From NCBI GenBank assembly GCA_013151635.1, contig JAADHV010000082.1, positions 1 through 32,503 of the forward strand: a stretch of DNA of 32,503 bases, in the 5' to 3' direction. Both the position numbers and the translations under genes were made by a program. The notes beneath the pieces are model-generated. The model saw only the letters and a list, made by a program, of their open reading frames with translations. It was not told where the DNA came from and did no database searches. Below are positions 1-8,266 of this stretch, in pieces; the stretch's first letter is position 1; the number at the start of each line of letters is the position of its first letter. The DNA comes from Deltaproteobacteria bacterium (lineage in GTDB: Bacteria; Desulfobacterota; Desulfobacteria; Desulfobacterales; Desulfobacteraceae).

Positions 1-1596
1 ATATGGCTGACTCTTATTGCCGTACTCAATATATCCATCTGCATGGGTTCCACCATGGGGCTGTTTCCCATTTTTAATATCACCCTTAATAATGTTACAA
101 CCATTGTTCCCCCGGTTGTCATGGCCTTGGCCCTTTGCGATACGGTTCATATTTTTTCCCATTTGAATAAGGATCTTTTAGTAAAATTCGGAACAAAACA
201 AAAGGCCATGGCCTATGTGCTAAAAAAAGTTTTTTGGCCTTGTTTTTTAACAACACTGACCACGGCGATTGGCTTTTTATCATTATACATAAGTGATATC
301 CCGCCGATTAAGGAGTTTGCTCTTATAGCCTCGTGCGGAATGGTTTTTGAATTTTTCTTTTCTTTTGTATTCCTGCCGCCCGTTCTCCTTTGGGTTGATG
401 AAAAGAAAATATTTCAAGACCCTCAAGATAGAAAAAAAATAAATGTATTGATAGATAAAATTGAAATTGTTGTTGCGGCCCGTTTTAAACAGATCTGTGG
501 CGTTGGGCTTCTTATCATGATGATATCAATCCTGTTTTCTTTTAGGATTCAGGTTGAAACCAACCTCCTTGATTATTTTAAAAAGAAAAGCCCGATACGG
601 ATTTCCACTGATTTTGTCGAAGATAACCTGGCCGGTATCGGAACCCTGGATATTTCTCTTCGTTCTTTGGATGAAGAAGCGTTTGCAAGTCCTGAGAAAT
701 TAAAAATTATTGAAAAAATACAAAAGTATATCAAACGTCTTGATGGTGTTGATAAAACGCTTTCTTTTGTTGATTTTTTAAAAGATATGAATCAATCCTT
801 TCACAATGAAAAAGTTAAATATTATAAAATTCCAGACTCAAGAGCTGCTGTCGCACAATACCTTCTCATGTATGATCCGGATGATATTGATGATTTTGTA
901 AATGAATACCTGGATCATGCCAGAATTTCAATAAGGTTATCTGAGCACTCAACCAGGGTTCAGGAGAAGATAATCAATAAAATTCGCAAATTTGTGGATC
1001 ATATTAAAATAAAAGATATGAAAATCAGAATTACAGGAAGGGCGCTTCAGAATGTAAATACCATTGATGCGCTTGTAAGAGGCCAGGTTTACAGTCTTGC
1101 CGCTGCTGCCGGAATTATTATTTTAATACTCTTTTTTATTTTAAGATCTTTTTCTATGGGATGTTTAAGCATTATCCCCAACCTTTTCCCGATAGTGCTT
1201 AATTTTGGTATAATGGGATTGTTTAATATCCCTCTGAATACGGCCACAGCATTAATTTCAGCCGTTGCCATCGGTATTGCCGTTGATGATACCATCCATT
1301 TTCTCACCGAATTTAAACTGAATCTTTCTCATGGAGAAAACATCGACGATTCTGTAAGAAAATCCATACAATCCAAAGGAGAGGCAATTATATTGTCTTC
1401 CTTGATTTTATGCATAGGATTCGGAGTCATGGTATTCAGTCATTTTGTCCCCACAATCAATTTTGGGGGTCTGAGCTCAATTATTATGATCACCGCAGTG
1501 ATAGGGGATATCCTGATCCTTCCTTCTGCTGCACTTCTTTTGTCTGATATGGGGATTACGTTTTATAAATATAAGGAGATAATAAATGGAACCTGA
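1..1596 (+). CDS. RND/MMPL family transporter, 5' end outside window
   Basis: Inner-membrane exporter of the RND superfamily (MMPL/hydrophobe type); its substrate cannot be read from sequence. The frame is open from base 1, so the N-terminus lies outside the window and the ATG at 43 is probably internal. What remains covers the end of one membrane block with a DTVHIFSHL motif, a periplasmic loop, and a second membrane block with the matching motif GIAVDDTIHFLTEF. These two repeated motifs with acidic residues are the usual signature of the proton-relay helices in this family. The last 11 bases overlap the next gene, so the two are probably co-transcribed and translationally coupled. Cargo could be a lipid or a modified small metabolite made with the downstream enzyme; that is inference. 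Confidence 0.85.
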   Translation: MWLTLIAVLNISICMGSTMGLFPIFNITLNNVTTIVPPVVMALALCDTVHIFSHLNKDLLVKFGTKQKAMAYVLKKVFWPCFLTTLTTAIGFLSLYISDIPPIKEFALIASCGMVFEFFFSFVFLPPVLLWVDEKKIFQDPQDRKKINVLIDKIEIVVAARFKQICGVGLLIMMISILFSFRIQVETNLLDYFKKKSPIRISTDFVEDNLAGIGTLDISLRSLDEEAFASPEKLKIIEKIQKYIKRLDGVDKTLSFVDFLKDMNQSFHNEKVKYYKIPDSRAAVAQYLLMYDPDDIDDFVNEYLDHARISIRLSEHSTRVQEKIINKIRKFVDHIKIKDMKIRITGRALQNVNTIDALVRGQVYSLAAAAGIIILILFFILRSFSMGCLSIIPNLFPIVLNFGIMGLFNIPLNTATALISAVAIGIAVDDTIHFLTEFKLNLSHGENIDDSVRKSIQSKGEAIILSSLILCIGFGVMVFSHFVPTINFGGLSSIIMITAVIGDILILPSAALLLSDMGITFYKYKEIINGT

Positions 1597-3643
1597 TTCC
1601 ATGTTTGAAATACTTAAAAAATTCGGGATTAAGAATAAGGAAGAATATATTTCACAGGCATTTGCCAGAAATATAGGACTTTTAACCATGGAAGAGCAAA
1701 AAAAGCTTTCCCGGGCAAAAGTTGCAATCCCCGGTATGGGCGGGGTAGGGGGAATTCACCTGATTACAATGGTCCGAACAGGCATTGGCAGGTTTCATAT
1801 TGCAGATTTTGATATATTTGACCCTGCCAATATCAATCGACAGTTTGGTGCAAGAGTTCCTGAGTTTGGAAAACCTAAGATTGAAGTAATGAAAGAACAG
1901 GCGCTTTCCATTAACCCCTATCTTGAATTTTCCCTTTTTAAGGAAGGTCTAAATAAATCAAATATTGATGAATTTCTTGATGGTGTGGATGTTGTAATAG
2001 ACGGCCTTGATTTTTTTAAATTTGATATCAGACGGCTGCTTTTTAATAAATCAAGAGAAAAAGGCATATATGTAATAACGGCTGCTCCTTTGGGATTCAG
2101 TTCAGCACTTCTTGTGTTTGCACCGGATAAGGGGATGGGATTTGATGAATATTTTGATATTACAAAAGAAATGAAGCCTGAAGAAAATTATCTTGCTTTT
2201 GCCATGGGGCTTGCCCCCAGGCCAACCCACATCAAATATATGGATTTAAAAAAAGTTGATCTTGATTCCAGGGCCGGACCCTCACTGAATATTGCCTGCC
2301 AGATTTGCTCCGGCATGGCAGCAACTGAAAGCTTAAAGATTATCTTAAAAAAAGGAAAGATAAAACCGGTTCCTTATTATATCCAATATGATCCTTATCT
2401 CCAAAGATTACGTAAAGGCCGTCTTTTTATGGGAAATAAAAATCCTTTGCAGAAGATTAAGATGAAGATTATAAAATTCCTTATAGAAAGAAATAAAAAT
2501 GGAACAAAGCCTGAAATACCAGAAAAGCCTGCTATAAAATTAATGCCTGGCGATGATATCCCTGAAACTGTAATCGATTATTTAATAAAGGCAGGAATAC
2601 AGGCTCCTTCCGGGGATAATGCCCAGCCATGGAAATTTGATAGAAAAAAAAATCAAATTGACCTGTATCTGAATAAAGAAAAAGATCTTTCATTTTTCAA
2701 TGTAAACCAGATCGCATCACTCATCTCCTGTGGAGCTGTGCTCGAGAACATCAAAATAGCAGCGTCATCTTTCGGAGTTAAAACCAAAACAGAATACTTT
2801 CCCACAGGCCGGAATAATACTTTAGCTGCATCAATCCTTCTGACCGCTGATGTGATCCGGAAAGACAACCTGTATGATTTTGTCTGGAAAAGACATACAA
2901 ACAGAAAATTTTATGAAAAGAAAATGCCTCCAGCTTTTGCCATGCAGGAAATGGAAATTTCTATAAAGCCAATTTCGGGTGCGCAGCTTCATTTTATAAC
3001 CAAAAGAGAAGATTTAAAACGTCTTGGCAGGATTATCTATCAGGTTGACCGAATTAGAACAGAACACAGGCCCCTTCATGAACATTTGATGAAAATGATT
3101 CGGTTCTCTGAAAAAGACGCATTGGAAAAAAGAGATGGGCTTCCTTTGAAAAATCTTGAAGCAGGCCTGGCCGGTGAATTATTTTTAAGGGCAACAAAAC
3201 CCTGGCCAGTGATGAATACTGTGAACAAAGCCGGAATCGGCAGAATGGTCGCATTCCATTCCTATCAGGGAATTGTCAATTCTTCCGGTGCTGCACTCTT
3301 AACCATTGATGGAATGGATGATCTGGATTTTGTTAAAGGGGGCCTGGCCCTGGAACGGGTATGGCTTGCCACGAATTCCCTTGGCCTTGCTTTCCAGCCC
3401 ATGACTGCCATTACCCTGTTCTATCTTAGAATGGCTCTGGGCGGAAAAAATGATTTTCAAAAAAGGCATAGAACTGTTCTTGAAAATGTGCAGGAAACGT
3501 ATCAGAACCTTTTTCCATGCCTTAAAGAAAATTCCACAGGGCAGGTTATGCTTTTCAGGTTTGGATACGCTGATGATATAAATTGCAGGACTTTGAGAAA
3601 AAATATCTGTGAAGTATTTGAACCCTCCACAGATATTTTTTGA
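1586..3643 (+). CDS. E1-like (ThiF/MoeB) adenylyltransferase fused to nitroreductase
   Basis: A 685-residue two-domain protein. Residues about 25-265 are an E1-like Rossmann domain: GMGGVGG at 50-56, acidic ADFD at 73-76, NRQ at 84-86, a lysine in GKPK, and DGLD at 139-142, so the ATP-adenylation site looks intact. Only one cysteine pair is visible (C238, C241), not the two CxxC pairs of zinc-binding MoeB/ThiF. Residues about 325-640 are a flavin nitroreductase-like domain beginning APSGDNAQPW. The same arrangement is known in mycobacterial Rv1355c (called MoeY), whose function is unsettled. AAGGAG lies seven bases before the chosen ATG, which is inside the end of the transporter gene. A role in adenylating and then reducing a small substrate is inference. 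Confidence 0.85.
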   Translation: MEPDSMFEILKKFGIKNKEEYISQAFARNIGLLTMEEQKKLSRAKVAIPGMGGVGGIHLITMVRTGIGRFHIADFDIFDPANINRQFGARVPEFGKPKIEVMKEQALSINPYLEFSLFKEGLNKSNIDEFLDGVDVVIDGLDFFKFDIRRLLFNKSREKGIYVITAAPLGFSSALLVFAPDKGMGFDEYFDITKEMKPEENYLAFAMGLAPRPTHIKYMDLKKVDLDSRAGPSLNIACQICSGMAATESLKIILKKGKIKPVPYYIQYDPYLQRLRKGRLFMGNKNPLQKIKMKIIKFLIERNKNGTKPEIPEKPAIKLMPGDDIPETVIDYLIKAGIQAPSGDNAQPWKFDRKKNQIDLYLNKEKDLSFFNVNQIASLISCGAVLENIKIAASSFGVKTKTEYFPTGRNNTLAASILLTADVIRKDNLYDFVWKRHTNRKFYEKKMPPAFAMQEMEISIKPISGAQLHFITKREDLKRLGRIIYQVDRIRTEHRPLHEHLMKMIRFSEKDALEKRDGLPLKNLEAGLAGELFLRATKPWPVMNTVNKAGIGRMVAFHSYQGIVNSSGAALLTIDGMDDLDFVKGGLALERVWLATNSLGLAFQPMTAITLFYLRMALGGKNDFQKRHRTVLENVQETYQNLFPCLKENSTGQVMLFRFGYADDINCRTLRKNICEVFEPSTDIF

Positions 3644-3718
3644 TTCTCGGCAGCGGCACCGATACGATCGCAGCACCGCATTGTATCTAAGGTTTAAAAC
3701 TTGTGCTGTCAGACTGCA

Positions 3719-4585
3719 TCAGGTCATTTTTTTTCTTGTGATTCCGGCAAGGCCAAGAAGACCAAGTCCAAATAACATGAATGTAGCAGGTTCCGGAACT
3801 ACACCAGGTTGAAACGAACCATCAGTACGTGTGTAAATGTCTATCGGAGCATTGGCGGCAACACCCCACTCACTCAATATATTTGTACCTGCAAAATCGG
3901 CTGCTTCCAGAATATTGTTATTACCATCAACCAGGCCCAGCGCAATTAAAGAATCTGTATAAGTTGAAAAGTCCTTGCCACTCGTATCAAACCAGTATCC
4001 TGGTGCAAAGCCATTGGTCAATGCAGTCTTATTTGCAGAAAACTGGATATCGATTCTACCGTCAGGCCCGCTAGGGGTTGAAAGATCCAGGTCACCGCTA
4101 CCAAAGTCAATGTTGAATGATGCGATATGGGTTCCATCATCTGCACCAAAGAAGCCGTCTGTTGATCCAAAATTAATGCCTGAATCAAGGTATATATCCA
4201 GAGTGCCGGTCTGGAAAATAAAATTCTGGTCTGTTCCCACAGCATCTGTATTTATGCCAGTGGCGGTAAATATAGCTGTCAGTTCATAATTAAGACCCAA
4301 TCCTGAAGTAAGGACACTAATCGGTGTCCCGCCGTCCTGAAATGATGTGGCTGCAAAAGCGCCAAGTTCAGTAAAAGGCACGCCATAACCAGGAGTTCCA
4401 GAATTTTGAATCAGGGATGTTCCTAATAAAGTAATTTCGTCAATTGGCTGAAATGCACCGGCAACACCGGTTCCATCGGGGTTGAACTGCCAGTCATGAA
4501 GGGACATTGTTAATGCGGATGCTGAACCTGCAACGCTGAATATTAACAATATGCTTAATAAAAAGCCTAACAATTTTTTTCTCAT
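3719..4585 (-). CDS. PEP-CTERM sorting domain protein, secreted
   Basis: A 288-residue exported protein. The N-terminus is a classic signal peptide: MRKK, a hydrophobic core, and a likely cut after SASA near residue 24. The C-terminus carries the PEP-CTERM tripartite signal: VPEP at 263, a hydrophobic helix rich in G, L and F, then the basic end TRKK. In known systems exosortase (EpsH) processes this tail and the protein reaches the surface or the exopolysaccharide matrix. The middle is rich in G, D, N, T and F with no cysteine and looks like a beta-rich adhesin. It faintly recalls the floc-associated PepA family, at low confidence. AAGGAG sits eight bases before the start. No exosortase is in the window. 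It converges on the upstream fusion gene. Confidence 0.9.
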   Translation of the reverse strand: MRKKLLGFLLSILLIFSVAGSASALTMSLHDWQFNPDGTGVAGAFQPIDEITLLGTSLIQNSGTPGYGVPFTELGAFAATSFQDGGTPISVLTSGLGLNYELTAIFTATGINTDAVGTDQNFIFQTGTLDIYLDSGINFGSTDGFFGADDGTHIASFNIDFGSGDLDLSTPSGPDGRIDIQFSANKTALTNGFAPGYWFDTSGKDFSTYTDSLIALGLVDGNNNILEAADFAGTNILSEWGVAANAPIDIYTRTDGSFQPGVVPEPATFMLFGLGLLGLAGITRKKMT

Positions 4586-4711
4586 TTTTAAACTCCTTGT
4601 TTCTATTATAATTTTGAAAAATTTTCACTTTCAGTATCTTAAATTTTTAGCCTTTCACCCCCTTTTTTAATTTTCTTATATAATATTATATCAACTTTTA
4701 TGCATTTTTTA

Positions 4712-4727
4712 TGCAATGATGATGCCA
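4712..4727 (-). promoter_or_regulatory. Sigma-54 (RpoN) type promoter for the PEP-CTERM gene
   Basis: On the minus strand the sequence reads TGGCATCATCATTGCA. This fits the -24/-12 pattern TGGCAY-N5-TTGCA, with exactly ten bases between the invariant GG and GC. Transcription would begin near 4701, giving a leader of roughly 115 bases. RpoN with the PrsK/PrsR two-component pair is known to control PEP-CTERM genes in floc-forming bacteria, so the position makes biological sense. Confidence 0.7.
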
Positions 4728-4867
4728 TATTGCAGATTATCAAGAATGTGACTTCTATTTTTTTAAATTAACAGATAAAAACCTAATTATTCAAGGTGTT
4801 GAGTAAAATATTTTAATTCAACCCCCAATGATTAATTTAAAGATTAACAGATAATTTTATAGAAAAT

Positions 4868-4920
4868 ACATATTATGAAAAATATCTCACAATTATTGTG
4901 AAAAGTTTTTCATAATATGT
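4868..4920. repeat. Nested inverted repeat, possible regulator site
   Basis: Perfect 15-base arms (4868-4882 ACATATTATGAAAAA and 4906-4920, its exact reverse complement) flank a smaller perfect palindrome, CACAATTATTGTG, at 4888-4900. There is no GC-rich stem. It lies about 165-220 bases upstream of the predicted sigma-54 start site, a typical place for an enhancer-binding protein. Confidence 0.75.
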
Positions 4921-5112
4921 AACATTTTATTCATAAAGGATTGATTCCCAGTGTTTATTGAGATACAAAAGAATTCGCTGTGGTCCGGTTTGATAATTAT
5001 TCATGACCGAGAATTGCTGTGCACAAACAGATTGATTTGATTCCATTTTAAATGCATGTTATATTTGCATGCAAACATGAAAAAATCGCCGCTATGGGAC
5101 GTGAGGGATGAA

Positions 5113-5349
5113 ATGGGAAAAAAGAATGAAAAATCTGCTGTACCACAGATGAGCCCCTATGTTTTTACATTTTTATTGATCGGGTTTGGGGCGTGGTGCT
5201 TCTGGGACGGCTTCCTGACTACTGACCCTGAGATGCTTGAACATGCAAGCTTTAATAAGGTTTTAAGTGTTATCCTGCTCCCCTGGGGTATTTATGATTT
5301 TTTTAAAATAAGAAAGAGGCAAAAAAATAAGAAACAATCTGAAGATTAA
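5113..5349 (+). CDS. Small membrane protein, unknown function
   Basis: I do not recognise this protein. With the start at 5113 it has 78 residues: a polar, lysine-rich N-terminus, a hydrophobic segment FTFLLIGFGAWCFWDGF, a short acidic loop, a second hydrophobic stretch VLSVILLPWGIYDFF, and a very basic tail (KIRKRQKNKK). This suggests two membrane helices with both ends in the cytoplasm. The frame opens earlier, at 5056, but GAGGG at 5103-5107 sits about five bases before 5113 and favours the later start. It stands alone between a long control region and prfC. Confidence 0.6.
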   Translation: MGKKNEKSAVPQMSPYVFTFLLIGFGAWCFWDGFLTTDPEMLEHASFNKVLSVILLPWGIYDFFKIRKRQKNKKQSED

Positions 5350-5436
5350 GTATTTGTGAACAATATTAATTGCGGAAAACCTAAATCGAAAATTCTCTTC
5401 TAATGATCTGAAATCATTAAAAATTTATTAAGGCAT

Positions 5437-5470
5437 AGTATTTTTTCTGTTGATTATTAAGGAAAATACT
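5437..5470. repeat. AT-rich inverted repeat upstream of prfC
   Basis: AGTATTTT at 5437-5444 and AAAATACT at 5463-5470 form perfect 8-base arms around an 18-base spacer, about 50 bases before the prfC start. It could be a weak hairpin or an operator in the prfC promoter region. The low GC content makes a terminator unlikely. Confidence 0.4.
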
Positions 5471-5519
5471 GTTAGATTTCCATCCTTAAAATTTGAAATA
5501 TAAGGAATTCTTAAGGTTT

Positions 5520-7124
5520 ATGAATTCAAATAATATGGACAAGATCCTTTTAAAAGAAATAAACAAACGAAGAACATTTGCCATCATCAGCCATCCTGAT
5601 GCAGGCAAAACAACCTTAACTGAAAAATTACTGCTGTTTGGCGGAGCCATACAGCAGGCAGGGGCCGTAAAATCAAAGAAATTTGCAAGGGCTGCCACCA
5701 GTGATTTCCTGTCCATTGAGCAGGAAAGAGGAATAAGTGTTTCTTCTTCTGTCATGAAATTTAACTATAAGGATTATGAGATTAATCTTCTTGACACACC
5801 CGGGCACAGGGATTTTTCCGAAGATACCTACAGGGTTTTAACAGCGGTTGACTGTGCTGTCATGATTATTGACAATGCCAAAGGGGTGGAACCCCAGACC
5901 CGGAAATTGATGGAAGTCTGCAGGATGAGGAATACACCCATTATTACTTTTATTAATAAACTGGACCGGGAGGGGATGGAACCTCTTGATATTTTTGAAG
6001 ATATTGAGGACAAACTCCAGATTGAATGCGTCCCCTTAACCTGGCCCATTGGTATGGGCAAACGGTTTAAAGGGGTGTATAGCCTGGAAAAACGGGAATT
6101 GGGTATTTTTTCTCCAGGGTATACTCCAAAAGATGGAGACGGGGTGCTGATAGATGATCTTGCAGATTCCAGGCTTGACAAATTAATTTCAGAAAGCCAG
6201 GCTGAGCAGTTAAGAGATGATGTGGATTTAATATGTGGCGCCTCAGACCCTTTTGATCTTGATTTGTATTTAAATGGAACCCAGACCCCTGTTTTTTTCG
6301 GGTCTGCCATTAATAATTTCGGGGTAAAAGAGATGCTGGATGCCTTTGTAAAAATTGCACCACGGCCTGGAAAGCGACCTACGGCTACAAGGGATGTCGA
6401 GCCATGGGAAAAAGCATTTTCAGGATTTGCCTTTAAAATTCAGGCCAATATGGACCCGGATCACAGGGACAGGATTGCGTTTTTCAGGATTTGCTCGGGA
6501 AAATTTACAAAAGGCATGAAAGTTAAACACCATAGAATCGGAAAAGAAATCAAGATTTCCAATGCCACTATTTTTATGGCCCGGGAAAGAAATAATGTTG
6601 AAGAGGCCTTTCCCGGCGATATTATCGGGATACATAATCATGGAACCATTAAGATCGGTGACACATTTACAACCAAGGAACCTTTAAAATTTTTAGGCAT
6701 CCCCAATTTTGCACCCGAACATTTTAGAAGGGTGATATTAAAAGACCCCCTGAAAGCAAAGGCGCTTCAAAAAGGGCTTACCCAGCTTTCAGAAGAAGGA
6801 ACTATCCAGGTGTTCAGGCCTTTGGCCGGGAATATGTATATTATCGGGGCTGTCGGGGTGTTGCAGTTTGATGTGACAATGGCCCGGCTCAAAGCAGAAT
6901 ATAATGTGAATGCCACTTATGAAACTATTGATTTATCCGTTGCAAGGTGGGTAACATGTGAAGATGATAAAATTTTAAAAGACTTTAAAAAGAAAAATGA
7001 ATCCGGTCTGACCCTGGATTCGGAAGGGTGGCTGACCTTTCTGACAACAAGTGTTTATCAACTGGGATTCACCATGGAAGACTGGCCGCAAATCAAGTTT
7101 CATAAAACAAGAGAGCATAATTGA
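5520..7124 (+). CDS. prfC: Peptide chain release factor 3
   Basis: Translational GTPase RF3, which recycles RF1/RF2 from the ribosome after peptide release. The G1 loop is [10 protein letters not shown]3 is DTPGHRDF and G4 is NKLD; the segment [16 protein letters not shown] is typical of RF3. The beta-barrel domain II and C-terminal domain follow, giving about 534 residues, close to the usual 530. The frame opens with a TTG at 5493, but ATG 5520 is preferred. ATG 5535 would give an N-terminus most like that of E. coli but has no nearby ribosome binding site. The gene ends in a short tandem repeat that duplicates the stop region. It is followed after 53 bases by serC and may share its transcript. 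Confidence 0.95.
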   Translation: MNSNNMDKILLKEINKRRTFAIISHPDAGKTTLTEKLLLFGGAIQQAGAVKSKKFARAATSDFLSIEQERGISVSSSVMKFNYKDYEINLLDTPGHRDFSEDTYRVLTAVDCAVMIIDNAKGVEPQTRKLMEVCRMRNTPIITFINKLDREGMEPLDIFEDIEDKLQIECVPLTWPIGMGKRFKGVYSLEKRELGIFSPGYTPKDGDGVLIDDLADSRLDKLISESQAEQLRDDVDLICGASDPFDLDLYLNGTQTPVFFGSAINNFGVKEMLDAFVKIAPRPGKRPTATRDVEPWEKAFSGFAFKIQANMDPDHRDRIAFFRICSGKFTKGMKVKHHRIGKEIKISNATIFMARERNNVEEAFPGDIIGIHNHGTIKIGDTFTTKEPLKFLGIPNFAPEHFRRVILKDPLKAKALQKGLTQLSEEGTIQVFRPLAGNMYIIGAVGVLQFDVTMARLKAEYNVNATYETIDLSVARWVTCEDDKILKDFKKKNESGLTLDSEGWLTFLTTSVYQLGFTMEDWPQIKFHKTREHN

Positions 7125-7177
7125 GCATAATTGAGCAAAGGTGAATATTGAGAAACTCAAAAATAAAGGAAAAACAA

Positions 7178-8266
7178 ATGACAGATCAACGAATTTTTAA
7201 TTTTAATGCCGGACCTGCTGCGTTACCTTTACAGGTTTTAGAAGAAATACAGTCCTCTTTTTTAAATTTTAACCATTCGGGTATGTCCATCACGGAAATC
7301 AGTCACAGGTCTTCTTATTTTGACAAGATCATTAATGATGCCGCAGACCGGGCAAAACGGCTTTTAAAGCTTGATGACAGATTTCATGTCCTTTTTATGC
7401 AGGGAGGTGCCTCACTCCAATTTGCCATGATCCCCATGAATTTTCTTTCAGACAGTGATTCGGCAGATTATGTCAACACAGGTACCTGGTCAACAAAGGC
7501 GATAAAAGAAGCAAAAATTCAAAATAAGTTTCATTCAGTAGTGGCATCTTCCGAAGATAAGGATTTTTCATATATCCCAAAAGACATTGAATTTTCAAAA
7601 AATGCCAGATATGTTCATTTGACATCCAATAATACCATTAAAGGAACCCAGTTCCGGGAATTTCCCGATACAAACGGCGTGCCCATTGTTTGTGACATGT
7701 CTTCGGATATTTTTTCACGCTGTCTTGATATGGAGAAATTCGGGCTGATCTATGCAGGTGCCCAGAAGAACCTGGGACCTTCCGGCACCTGTATGGTGAT
7801 CATTCGTCAGGATATGCTGGATATGGCAAATGAAAATTTGCCCTCCATGCTTAAATATTCCACATATTCGTCAAAAAATTCCATGTATAATACACCGCCC
7901 TGTTTTGGTGTATATACCATTGATCTTGTATTAAAATGGATTGAAGAAGAGATGGGCGGACTTGAAAAAATGGAGGAATACAATATTAAAAAGGCTGATC
8001 TTTTATATGATTTTATTGATTCAAGCTCGTATTACAGCACTACTGCTGAACAATATTCAAGATCTTTGATGAATGTAACCTTCAGGCTTCCAAGTGGGGA
8101 ACTCGAGCAGAAGTTTGTTGCAAGTGCCACAGAAAAAGGCCTTGGCGGGCTTAAAGGACACCGGTCTGTTGGCGGATGCAGGGCTTCCATTTACAATGCA
8201 GCCACCATGGAAGGCATCAATGCATTAATTCAATTTATGGAATCTTTTGAAAAGGAGAACAAATAA
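7178..8266 (+). CDS. serC: Phosphoserine aminotransferase
   Basis: PLP enzyme of serine synthesis: 3-phosphohydroxypyruvate plus glutamate gives phosphoserine plus 2-oxoglutarate. The protein begins RIFNFNAGPAALP and carries the PLP-lysine motif GAQKNLGPSG with K197. Its 362 residues equal the E. coli enzyme. The frame is open from a TTG at 7148, but AAGGA at 7166-7170 is seven bases before ATG 7178 and the family N-terminus starts there. The stop codon overlaps the serA ATG by one base (TAATG), so translation is coupled. The small inverted repeat TTGAG-AAA-CTCAA at 7148-7160 lies just upstream. Confidence 0.96.
   Translation: MTDQRIFNFNAGPAALPLQVLEEIQSSFLNFNHSGMSITEISHRSSYFDKIINDAADRAKRLLKLDDRFHVLFMQGGASLQFAMIPMNFLSDSDSADYVNTGTWSTKAIKEAKIQNKFHSVVASSEDKDFSYIPKDIEFSKNARYVHLTSNNTIKGTQFREFPDTNGVPIVCDMSSDIFSRCLDMEKFGLIYAGAQKNLGPSGTCMVIIRQDMLDMANENLPSMLKYSTYSSKNSMYNTPPCFGVYTIDLVLKWIEEEMGGLEKMEEYNIKKADLLYDFIDSSSYYSTTAEQYSRSLMNVTFRLPSGELEQKFVASATEKGLGGLKGHRSVGGCRASIYNAATMEGINALIQFMESFEKENK

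Larger units (their letters stand above)
4586..5112. other. Long AT-rich divergent intergenic region
   Basis: This 527-base stretch separates the minus-strand PEP-CTERM gene from the plus-strand small membrane protein gene. No convincing ORF is present. It contains a sigma-54 type promoter facing the PEP-CTERM gene (4712-4727) and a large inverted repeat (4868-4920). Both genes start away from it, so hairpins here are more likely control sites than terminators. Confidence 0.6.

Noticed and set aside
3299-3676. 125-residue minus-strand frame opposite the end of the E1/nitroreductase fusion
   Set aside because: It is antisense to strong nitroreductase-domain coding sequence and shows no ribosome binding site or family motif.
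4868-4920. Inverted repeat as an intrinsic terminator
   Set aside because: Both flanking genes begin facing away from it, the stem is nearly all A and T, and no suitable upstream transcript is apparent.
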